Shown here: positions 25,096 to 32,804 of the stretch, piece by piece
Numbering within the stretch: the stretch's first letter is position 1
How the letters are laid out: the number at the start of each line of letters is the position of its first letter
Assembly: GCA_039916305.1 (NCBI GenBank)
Contig: JBDSLR010000017.1
Location: 62,001 to 126,000 of the forward strand
From: JACMLD01 sp039916305
GTDB taxonomy: Bacteria; Bacteroidota; Bacteroidia; Chitinophagales; Chitinophagaceae
Reading direction: 5' to 3'
DNA length: 64,000 nt
The notes under the pieces: generated by a model
The model's input: the letters and a program-made list of their open reading frames with translations, nothing else
What the model was told of the DNA's origin: nothing
Databases searched by the model: none
Program-made: the position numbers and the translations under genes

Positions 25096-26469
25096 CTAAA
25101 AAACAAATGACTCCAGGCTGCTTTGTGCAATGGTTTGCTGCACCCCGGTTTGGAGATTTTTGATGGTGCAGGTGCCTTCGGCCAGTTCTTTGCTACCCAA
25201 AATAACAGCATATACTATATGCTTTTTTTCTGCATACTTAAATTGTTTGTCAAATTTGCTGTTCTCATGGTAAAGTTCGCAGGCGATGCCTTTACTGCGA
25301 ACTTGCTGCATCAGTGTAAATGCGTTGCTGCTTTCGGCATCGCCCAGGTTAAAAAACAATACCTGTGTTCCAGTTTGTACAGCTGCTGGAAATAATTGCA
25401 GTTCTTCCATTACGTCATAGATGCGATCTACCCCAAAAGAAATACCTACACCGGGCACATTGGGCACACCGAAAGTACCGGTTAAATCATCATAACGGCC
25501 GCCACCGCCAATAGAGCCCATTTGCACACCCCTGGCTTTTACTTCAAAAATGATTCCTGTATAATAGTTAAGACCGCGTGCGAGGGTAAAGTCGATACTG
25601 AATGGTATTTGCTGCGTGGCAAGGGGAGAATAGCCTATAAGGAATTCAATTTCTTCTACACCTTTTTTGCCGGTTTCATTGTTACCCAGCAGTGTTTTTA
25701 TCTGACACAATTTATTTTCATTGCTACCGTCAATGGACAGGTATTTTTCAATGATAGCAATCTGATCAGTTGACAGCCCGCGCACCGTTAATTCTTCTTT
25801 TACTTTTTCAAGACCAATCTTATCTAATTTGTCTATTGCGATGGTAATATTGATAAGCTGATCTGCGCCGCCGCAAACAACGGCCAGTGCTGCCAGTATT
25901 TTCCGGCTATTGATTTTTATGTCAACATTAATACCCAGCTTTTTAAAAACAGTTGCATAAATAATGGCCAGTTCCACTTCGTTGATAAGGGAACTACTGC
26001 CCACCACATCTGCGTCGCACTGGTAAAACTCGCGGTAGCGGCCCTTTTGTGGCCGGTCTGCCCGCCATACCGGTTGCACCTGGTAGCGTTTAAAGGGCAT
26101 GGTCAGCTGACCGTAATTCATGGCTACATACCGTGCAAACGGAATGGTAAGATCGTAACGGAGGGCCCGTTCAGTCAAAGCTGCATCGTTTTTGCCGGTT
26201 AGTACATTTTCAAATGCAGCTTTGGCTTTGTTAATATTTTTGGAATCATTGAGGCCATTGTTGAGAATTTTGAAAATGAGTTTATCGCCCTCCTCTCCGT
26301 ATTTGCCCATCAATGTCTCCATGTTTTCCATAGCAGGTGTTTCCAGCGGCTGAAACCCATATAATTCAAACACCGCTCTTATTGTGTTGAAAATATGATT
26401 TCGTTTACGAACGGTTTCCGGTCCAAAATCCCTGGTGCCCTGCGGTATGGACGCGTTTACTTTTGCCAT
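25096..26469 (-). CDS. hisS: Histidyl-tRNA synthetase
   Basis: A 457-residue class II synthetase that charges tRNA-His. Motif 1 lies around FELYGFQPLETPAME, motif 2 in RYQVQPVWRADRPQKGRYRE, the histidine-specific block LARGLNYYTGIIFEV near 305, and motif 3 in GVGISFGVDRIYDV. The C-terminal anticodon-binding domain follows. The start MAKVNASIPQGTRDF fits. The phosphatase gene lies 59 nt upstream on the same strand. Confidence 0.97.
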   Translation of the reverse strand: MAKVNASIPQGTRDFGPETVRKRNHIFNTIRAVFELYGFQPLETPAMENMETLMGKYGEEGDKLIFKILNNGLNDSKNINKAKAAFENVLTGKNDAALTERALRYDLTIPFARYVAMNYGQLTMPFKRYQVQPVWRADRPQKGRYREFYQCDADVVGSSSLINEVELAIIYATVFKKLGINVDIKINSRKILAALAVVCGGADQLINITIAIDKLDKIGLEKVKEELTVRGLSTDQIAIIEKYLSIDGSNENKLCQIKTLLGNNETGKKGVEEIEFLIGYSPLATQQIPFSIDFTLARGLNYYTGIIFEVKARGVQMGSIGGGGRYDDLTGTFGVPNVPGVGISFGVDRIYDVMEELQLFPAAVQTGTQVLFFNLGDAESSNAFTLMQQVRSKGIACELYHENSKFDKQFKYAEKKHIVYAVILGSKELAEGTCTIKNLQTGVQQTIAQSSLESFVF

Positions 26470-26528
26470 TTCAACTATACTTAATTAATATCTGATGATT
26501 TATTTTTTATAATTGTTGCTGCCTTTTG

Positions 26529-27011
26529 TCAGATAGTATTTTCTTTTCCTTTGAGTGCGCGTGCGTTTTCAATTATTTTATCACAGGCTGCTTCAATCAT
26601 GTCATATACATCGTGGTAGCCAGGTTCTGGTCCATACCAGGGATCGGGTACATCCATATTTTTGCCCGGGTATACTTCATTCATGAGCAGCTTTACTTTA
26701 GCAGCATTAAATTTTGTTTTGGCTATCCATTTCATTTCATCCACCACCTCTTCTGCCATGGCATAAATGATATCAAAATTTTCCAGGTCGGTGGTCACAA
26801 AAGTTCTGGCGCACTGACCACTGATATTAATACCCCGTTGCTGTGCCACTTTTTGAGATAACCGGTGCGGGGCTTCTCCCACATGGTAGCCATTGGTGCC
26901 GGCGCTTTCTACCTGCCAATCCAGCCCGGCGTTTTTTGCCTTGTCTTTTAAAATTCCTTCTGCCAGCGGGCTTCTGCAAATATTGCCCAGGCAAACCATT
27001 AAAATCTTCAT
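26529..27011 (-). CDS. Low-molecular-weight protein tyrosine phosphatase
   Basis: A 160-residue LMW-PTP. The phosphate-binding loop is right at the N-terminus, VCLGNICRSPLAEG (Cys7, Arg13), and the general-acid Asp is in DVPDPWYG near 120. In bacteria these enzymes dephosphorylate tyrosine kinases of capsule export or low-molecular phosphates such as phosphoarginine. No BY-kinase is adjacent. The gene runs in the same direction as hisS. Confidence 0.95.
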   Translation of the reverse strand: MKILMVCLGNICRSPLAEGILKDKAKNAGLDWQVESAGTNGYHVGEAPHRLSQKVAQQRGINISGQCARTFVTTDLENFDIIYAMAEEVVDEMKWIAKTKFNAAKVKLLMNEVYPGKNMDVPDPWYGPEPGYHDVYDMIEAACDKIIENARALKGKENTI

Positions 27012-27155
27012 GGCGGCAAAGGTAAGGGAGAGAATTTTGTGATGGCTGATTTTAGGACGCCTGATTGGAAGAAGGCCTGATATCTGTCGTAAAGAATGTG
27101 TAATGCGCCCGGAATGCCGGCTTACAGCTAATAGCTTTTAGGTTATATTTATCGG

Positions 27156-27929
27156 ATGAAAGCCATATTACTATTATCATTTTTGCTGCTAACGATTGTG
27201 CAGGCGCTGGTTGCACAGCAGGATACCCTCTCTTCACATGTTTACAACCTGGCTAAACTGCCCGTAAAAAAGGATTCCAGCCGTTTGCGGGTACAGATGA
27301 TGGATGGCAGTACCTCCCGTTTGTCTAACCTCGAAGCGCATCTTACTATTTTACAGCCGGGGCAGGCAGCCCACCCACCACATACGCATGCCAATACAGA
27401 AGAGTTGATCATTGTGAAAGAAGGGGTAGTAGCCGTCACCATAAAAGGTAAAACGAAATTATTATCAGCGGGCGGACTGGCACTGTCTCTACCCGGAGAT
27501 GCCCATGGCGCAATAAATGCCGGTAAAACAAACGCATCATATTATGTAATTAAATACACAAAGGCCGCGGTAGACGCTGGCCGGGGTGAAAGCGCCGGGG
27601 GGTCTATATTAATGGATTGGAATGAACCGGCCGTTTCTACAACAGACAAGGGTGAAAGAAGACAGTTTTTCAACCATGCCACAGCGCTGTTCAACAAATT
27701 TGATATGCATGTTACTACACTCAACAAAGGAGAAGTGAGTCATCCGCCCCACACCCATCTGGAGGAAGAAATTATTATTGTGCGGCAGGGAAATATAAGC
27801 ATGCAGATAGGCGATCAATTTTATCCTGCAAAGCCTGGCGACCTTATTTTTCTTTCTTCCGGTGTGCCACATGCGCTGCAGAATACCGGCAAGCTACCAA
27901 CTACCTATTTCGCTTTTCAATGGCAATAA
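27156..27929 (+). CDS. Secreted bicupin protein
   Basis: A 257-residue protein with signal peptide (MKAILLLSFLLLTIVQALVAQ) and two cupin domains. Each has the metal-binding HPPHTH followed by an acidic ligand: HPPHTHANTEELIIVKEG near 79 and HPPHTHLEEEIIIVRQGN near 200. Second cupin motifs (PGDAHGAIN, SSGVPHALQN) complete each site. Bicupins include oxalate decarboxylases, dioxygenases and (S)-ureidoglycine aminohydrolase-like enzymes. This one is exported and no substrate can be named. A GCTAATAGCT word repeat sits just upstream. Confidence 0.85.
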   Translation: MKAILLLSFLLLTIVQALVAQQDTLSSHVYNLAKLPVKKDSSRLRVQMMDGSTSRLSNLEAHLTILQPGQAAHPPHTHANTEELIIVKEGVVAVTIKGKTKLLSAGGLALSLPGDAHGAINAGKTNASYYVIKYTKAAVDAGRGESAGGSILMDWNEPAVSTTDKGERRQFFNHATALFNKFDMHVTTLNKGEVSHPPHTHLEEEIIIVRQGNISMQIGDQFYPAKPGDLIFLSSGVPHALQNTGKLPTTYFAFQWQ

Positions 27930-28037
27930 TTTTGTTTCCCTGTTGTTTCAGCATGATAAGTTTGGCGGGCGCTGTATTAAAAAAGGGTTTAATTATAACA
28001 CGCTTTTAATTTTATCTGGATTAAAACCGTATCTTAA

Positions 28038-28067
28038 TTTGCCCTTTGTATTAAAATAGTACATTTT
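28038..28067 (+). promoter_or_regulatory. Candidate promoter of the TonB/DUF4249/MG2 operon
   Basis: TTTG at 28038-28041 is followed after 18 nt by TACATTTT (28060-28067), one base off the TAnnTTTG consensus. This would give a leader of about 43 nt before the ATG at 28116. Confidence 0.4.
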
Positions 28068-28115
28068 ACCGGGCATAACGATTTTTTCAGTTGCAATAAT
28101 TACAGCAGGCCATTC

Positions 28116-28841
28116 ATGAAAAGTGTGTACATCATTTTGCTCTTATCTGTTTGCCGGCAACTGAACGCCCAGCAACCATTAGCAGATTCAGTTTTTTATG
28201 TACAGTCAGTCTCCAATGCAGTCTCCGCATACAAAAACGAAGTACAGGGCAATCTTCATATTTATAATGGAAGCGAATACCTGCGTACCGGGCATGGTAC
28301 CAAAGGAACGCCTTTTTTTGAAGCCGACAGCCTGCTGCCGGGCACTGTGTTATATGATGGAAAATTTTATAACAATCTCTTATTGCACTACGACCTGGTA
28401 ACAGATAACGTTATCATCAACAACTATGCGCAAAACAATGAACTTGTACTGGTGCCGGAAAAGCTTGATTATTTTTCTATATTGAATCACCAGTTTGTGC
28501 GCATTACTGCAGATTCTTCCCTGCCTTCATTTATTACTACCGGCTTTCACGAAAAATTGTATGATGGCAGGCTAACCCTGTTTGCCAAAAGACAAAAAGC
28601 GGGCAAGCTGTCTATCAATGCCGCAGACAACGATGCTACATACGTAGCCTATAATTATTACTACGTCTTATTAAACAATGTTTTTTACCGGGCAGATGAT
28701 AAGAATAGTTTTTTAGCATTGCTGGCAGACCAAAAAGAAGCAATCAATAAATACATTAAAGACAATAGAATTAATTTTAATAAAAAACGGGAAGAATCGA
28801 TGATTAAAGTGGTGGAGTATTATTCTCAATTAAAAAACTGA
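28116..28841 (+). CDS. Exported hypothetical protein, first gene of TonB operon
   Basis: A 241-residue protein with signal peptide (MKSVYIILLLSVCRQLNAQ). I recognise no domain. The N-terminal half is rich in beta-type segments (GNLHIYNGSEYL, TVLYDGKFYNNLLLHYDLV). It ends in a helical stretch KEAINKYIKDNRINFNKKRE. Its stop is 1 nt before the ATG of the TonB-dependent receptor, so it belongs to that operon and is probably a periplasmic or surface accessory. Confidence 0.8.
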   Translation: MKSVYIILLLSVCRQLNAQQPLADSVFYVQSVSNAVSAYKNEVQGNLHIYNGSEYLRTGHGTKGTPFFEADSLLPGTVLYDGKFYNNLLLHYDLVTDNVIINNYAQNNELVLVPEKLDYFSILNHQFVRITADSSLPSFITTGFHEKLYDGRLTLFAKRQKAGKLSINAADNDATYVAYNYYYVLLNNVFYRADDKNSFLALLADQKEAINKYIKDNRINFNKKREESMIKVVEYYSQLKN

Positions 28842-28842
28842 C

Positions 28843-31614
28843 ATGCGTTATTGCTGCCATCAATGTGCTGCCTGCCTGCTTTTCTTTTTTTCTTTTTTAG
28901 TGGCCAATGGCCAGGATACAGCACGTATCACGGCTATATTTAGCGGAAGCTCATTCCCCGGATTTGTACGCGTTGTAGAAGCCACTTCACCGTATCATTT
29001 TTACTATGATTCAGCGGAAACCGATAGCATTAGCGTTTCCATACAGGCTAACCGCGCAACGCTTTCCCAATTACTGGATCAGCTTTTTCAAAATACGCTT
29101 TTTCACTATGCCATAGATGCAGGAAAACGCGTATTTATTACCAAGAAGTTTTCCATCAGTACTGCATTGCCGCCAGCTTTTTTCAACCCTGTAAAAAGCA
29201 GTTACAGTGCGGCAGAAAAAAATAATCTGCTGACGGATGAGCCACCAAAAGACAAACTGAAAGCGGCTGCTGCCAATAAGCTATATGAGATAGGAACCAA
29301 AAGTGGCAGGGATAATAAAACCGGCGCCGTGTTGGCCGGCTATGTAAGGGATATCAAAACCGGCGAAGGAATAATAGGCGCTTCGGTATACCTGGATACC
29401 CCATCAATTGGCGTAAACACGGATCAGTTTGGGTATTACTCACTGGCGCTTGCCAAAGGAAGGCATGTTTTAACCATCAGCAGTGTTGGTATGAAAGACA
29501 CAAAGCGGCAAGTGCAGGTGTACTCAGATGGCAAGCTTGATATAGAACTGCAGGAGTATATCGGCACACTTAAAACCGTTATTGTTTCTGCGGAAAAACG
29601 TTCCAATACAAAAAGCCTGCAGATGGGCGTTAGTAAATTGAACATCAAACTGATTAAACAGGTGCCGGTAGTCTTTGGTGAAGCAGATATTTTAAAAGTG
29701 GTGCTGGCACTGCCCGGCGTTACTTCTACCGGTGAAGGAAGCAATGGCTTTAATGTACGGGGTGGTTCTACTGATCAAAACCTGATCTTGTTTAATGACG
29801 CTACTATTTATAATCCCAGCCACCTGTTTGGTTTTTTCTCTGCCTTTAACCCCGATGTGGTAAAGGGAATAGAATTGTATAAAAGCGCCATTCCTGAAAA
29901 ATATGGTGGCCGGCTTTCTTCTGTACTGGATGTGGGTTTACAGGATGGTAATAAAAAACAATGGACAGGCGCTGCGGGCATTGGACTGCTAACCGGCAAG
30001 TTTACCATCCAGGGCCCGCTGATAAAAGATAAAACGTCTGTTATTGCAGGCGTGCGCACTACTTATTCTAACTGGCTTTTAAATACCGTTCCGTCTGATG
30101 CTTACAAGAACAGCCGGGCTAATTTTAATGATGTTAACCTGCGCGTCAGCCATTTTATCAATGAAAAAAACACCATCTATCTTACTGGCTACCTGAGTAA
30201 CGATAAGTTTAATTTAAACAATGATACCACTTATAAATACGGCAATAAAAACGCCAACATAAAATGGAAGCATATTTTTAATAATAAAGCGTATGCCGTT
30301 TTTACTGCAGGGATTGACCAGTACCAGTATGGCATTACAAGCACAGGTAATAAGGTAAACGCATTTAAACTGGGGTTTGATATTAACCAGGATTATTTCC
30401 GCGCCGACTTTAGCTATTCGCCCAGTTACAGGCATACCATCAGCTATGGTTTAAATACTATTTATTATAAACTTCATCCGGGCTCTTATACACCGGCCGA
30501 TCCACTGTCGCTGGTTAAACCGGATATATTGCAGGCCGAACAGGCCCTGGAAAGCGCCCTCTACCTGGGCGATCAATACAGCATAACACCTAAATTATCT
30601 GTTAATGCAGGTATGCGCTATGTGCTCTATAATTATTTCGGTCCCCGCACCTTTAATAACTATGTTGCGGGTTTACCAAGGGATACGGCTACCATTATAA
30701 GTACCAGCAGCTATACTTCCGGAAAAATTATTAAGACTTACCAGGCGCCAGAGATAAGGATAGCGTTCCGGTATGCACTTTCAGACAGCACCTCCATTAA
30801 AGTAAGTTTTAATACACTGCAACAATATATTCATTCGCTTTCCAATACGGTGAATGTATCACCTACTGACATATGGAAGTTGAGCGATCCGCATATAAAA
30901 CCACAACAAGGTCAGCAGGTTTCCCTGGGTTTTTACAAAAATTTTAAATCCAATACCATTGAAACTTCCCTGGAGGTCTATTATAAACGAACCAAAAATT
31001 TCCTGGATTATAAAAGTGGCGCCAAGCTACTGCTGAACAGTCATATAGAAACCGATGTTATCAATACAAGGGGGAAAGCATATGGCGTTGAATTACTTAT
31101 TAAGAAAAACAGTGGTAAAGTAAATGGCTGGCTGAGCTATTCTTTTTCAAGGACCTTTTTACAAGTGGATGATCCCATTGCCGGCCAGACAATCAATAAA
31201 GGCGCCTATTATCCTGCCAGCTTTGATAAACCGCACAATGTAAATTTTATTGGCAATTACCGCATATCTCACCGGTATAGTATGTCGCTGAATGTTATTT
31301 ATAGTACGGGCCGCCCCATTACCCTGCCCATTGGTATTTTTAATTTGGGTGGTGCAAGTTCACTATTATATTCTGACAGGAATCAATACCGGGTGCCTGA
31401 TTATTTCCGCACGGATTTATCTTTTAACCTGGATGGCAATCATAAAGTAAAACAACGTTTTCACAATTCCTGGTCGTTTGGTGTTTATAATCTTACCGGA
31501 AGGCAAAATGCCTATTCTGTTTATTTTGTACAGGAGAACGGAAAGATAAAAGGATACCAGTTATCCATTTTTGGAACGGCCATACCGTTTGTTACGTATA
31601 ATATTAAATTTTAG
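28843..31614 (+). CDS. TonB-dependent receptor with STN-like and CarboxypepD-regulatory-like domains
   Basis: A 923-residue outer-membrane receptor. A signal peptide (to about 24) is followed by an STN-type domain (about 25-110: SVSIQANRATLSQLLDQLF) and a linker. A carboxypeptidase-regulatory-like domain follows (about 165-240: GYVRDIKTGEGIIGASVYLD), then a plug (EADILKVVLALPGVTSTGEG to KYGGRLSSVLDV) and a C-terminal barrel ending VTYNIKF. STN domains usually contact a FecR-type anti-sigma factor, but no such pair is adjacent here. The downstream DUF4249 lipoprotein is the usual partner of this receptor class, taking a surface role similar to SusD. The ligand is unknown. Confidence 0.93.
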   Translation: MRYCCHQCAACLLFFFSFLVANGQDTARITAIFSGSSFPGFVRVVEATSPYHFYYDSAETDSISVSIQANRATLSQLLDQLFQNTLFHYAIDAGKRVFITKKFSISTALPPAFFNPVKSSYSAAEKNNLLTDEPPKDKLKAAAANKLYEIGTKSGRDNKTGAVLAGYVRDIKTGEGIIGASVYLDTPSIGVNTDQFGYYSLALAKGRHVLTISSVGMKDTKRQVQVYSDGKLDIELQEYIGTLKTVIVSAEKRSNTKSLQMGVSKLNIKLIKQVPVVFGEADILKVVLALPGVTSTGEGSNGFNVRGGSTDQNLILFNDATIYNPSHLFGFFSAFNPDVVKGIELYKSAIPEKYGGRLSSVLDVGLQDGNKKQWTGAAGIGLLTGKFTIQGPLIKDKTSVIAGVRTTYSNWLLNTVPSDAYKNSRANFNDVNLRVSHFINEKNTIYLTGYLSNDKFNLNNDTTYKYGNKNANIKWKHIFNNKAYAVFTAGIDQYQYGITSTGNKVNAFKLGFDINQDYFRADFSYSPSYRHTISYGLNTIYYKLHPGSYTPADPLSLVKPDILQAEQALESALYLGDQYSITPKLSVNAGMRYVLYNYFGPRTFNNYVAGLPRDTATIISTSSYTSGKIIKTYQAPEIRIAFRYALSDSTSIKVSFNTLQQYIHSLSNTVNVSPTDIWKLSDPHIKPQQGQQVSLGFYKNFKSNTIETSLEVYYKRTKNFLDYKSGAKLLLNSHIETDVINTRGKAYGVELLIKKNSGKVNGWLSYSFSRTFLQVDDPIAGQTINKGAYYPASFDKPHNVNFIGNYRISHRYSMSLNVIYSTGRPITLPIGIFNLGGASSLLYSDRNQYRVPDYFRTDLSFNLDGNHKVKQRFHNSWSFGVYNLTGRQNAYSVYFVQENGKIKGYQLSIFGTAIPFVTYNIKF

Positions 31615-31631
31615 TGCCAGTGCATGAAATA

Positions 31632-32762
31632 ATGAAATATACAAGTTTGTTGCTTTTTTTATGCGTAGTATGCCAGTGCAGGAAACCATATGAGCCGGCA
31701 GTGTTTACAAAAGCAGATAATTACCTGGTGGTGGATGGTTTTATTAATACCAGTGCTGCCGGCATTACTACTATTGTACTTTCCCGTACTAAAAATTTAA
31801 CGGACACCGTATTGAGTATCCCGGAGCGGAGGGCAACGGTTTCCATCCAAAATGCAGCTGGCAGCAGCTACTCCCTGCAGGAAACAGGCACAAATGGTGT
31901 TTACGTAAGCAATGCCTTAGTGCTTGACAATAGCGGTCAGTATAAAATACTCATTACTACAGCCGGCGGCAGTCAATACCAGTCGGATCTTGTGTCAGCC
32001 CGGCAAACACCGGTTATTGATAGCGTCAACTGGCAGCAGAATAGCAAAGGGGTTCAGCTCTATGTAAATACACACGACGCCACAAACAGCACCCGTTATT
32101 ACCGCTGGCAATACGCACAAACATGGGAATATCACTCACAGCTGGAAACCATCTGGGGTATTGCTAACGGACTGGTATATGTGAGAACGCCGGCAGAGCA
32201 GGTACATATTTGTTATAGCACCAGTCTGTCGTCGGGTGTTTTAATTGGTACTTCGGCGGCATTGAGCCAGGATGTAATCAGCGCTGCATTATTGGGTACC
32301 ATTCCGCAAGACGATTCTACGCTTGCTTACCGCAGCAGTTTCCTGGTAACACAGTATGCATTAACTGCACCGGCTTATTTCTACTGGCAGATCATTCAGA
32401 AAAATTCAGAACAGCTGGGCACTTTGTTTGATTTGCAGCCCTCCCAGCTGGAAGGAAATATACATTGTGTCACCAGCCCAAATGAACCTGTTATAGGTTT
32501 TATGAGTGCCACTAACCAGCAACAGAAACGAATTTTTATCAGCAACGCGGATTTGCAAAACTGGCAACCCGCTGCTGGTGGCTATAATTGTGCGCTGGTA
32601 AATGTGCCGCAGAATCCTGCCAATTTTCTGCTGGTAGATTTGCCTGACAACAGTTATGCTCCCTGGTATTATGTATCTATGGGGCCGCTGGTATTGGCAA
32701 AAGGGGTTTGTGTGGATTGTACCCTTAGCGGTGGAACCAATGTTAAACCTGCTTTCTGGTAA
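31632..32762 (+). CDS. DUF4249 family lipoprotein
   Basis: A 376-residue lipoprotein. The signal MKYTSLLLFLCVVCQC places the probable lipidated Cys at 16. The typical DUF4249 opening follows (KPYEPAVFTKADNYLVVDGFIN), then an Ig-like beta domain (TIVLSRTKNLTDT) and a long beta-rich body. Members are encoded directly after TonB-dependent receptors in Bacteroidota, as here, and probably sit on the cell surface; their ligand is unknown. I chose ATG 31632, 17 nt after the receptor stop. The frame is open further upstream, but only a GTG overlapping that stop is available. Confidence 0.9.
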   Translation: MKYTSLLLFLCVVCQCRKPYEPAVFTKADNYLVVDGFINTSAAGITTIVLSRTKNLTDTVLSIPERRATVSIQNAAGSSYSLQETGTNGVYVSNALVLDNSGQYKILITTAGGSQYQSDLVSARQTPVIDSVNWQQNSKGVQLYVNTHDATNSTRYYRWQYAQTWEYHSQLETIWGIANGLVYVRTPAEQVHICYSTSLSSGVLIGTSAALSQDVISAALLGTIPQDDSTLAYRSSFLVTQYALTAPAYFYWQIIQKNSEQLGTLFDLQPSQLEGNIHCVTSPNEPVIGFMSATNQQQKRIFISNADLQNWQPAAGGYNCALVNVPQNPANFLLVDLPDNSYAPWYYVSMGPLVLAKGVCVDCTLSGGTNVKPAFW

Positions 32763-32804
32763 GCAGTACGATAAATTAAAAATGCAAAAAACTAATCTGG
32801 AAAA

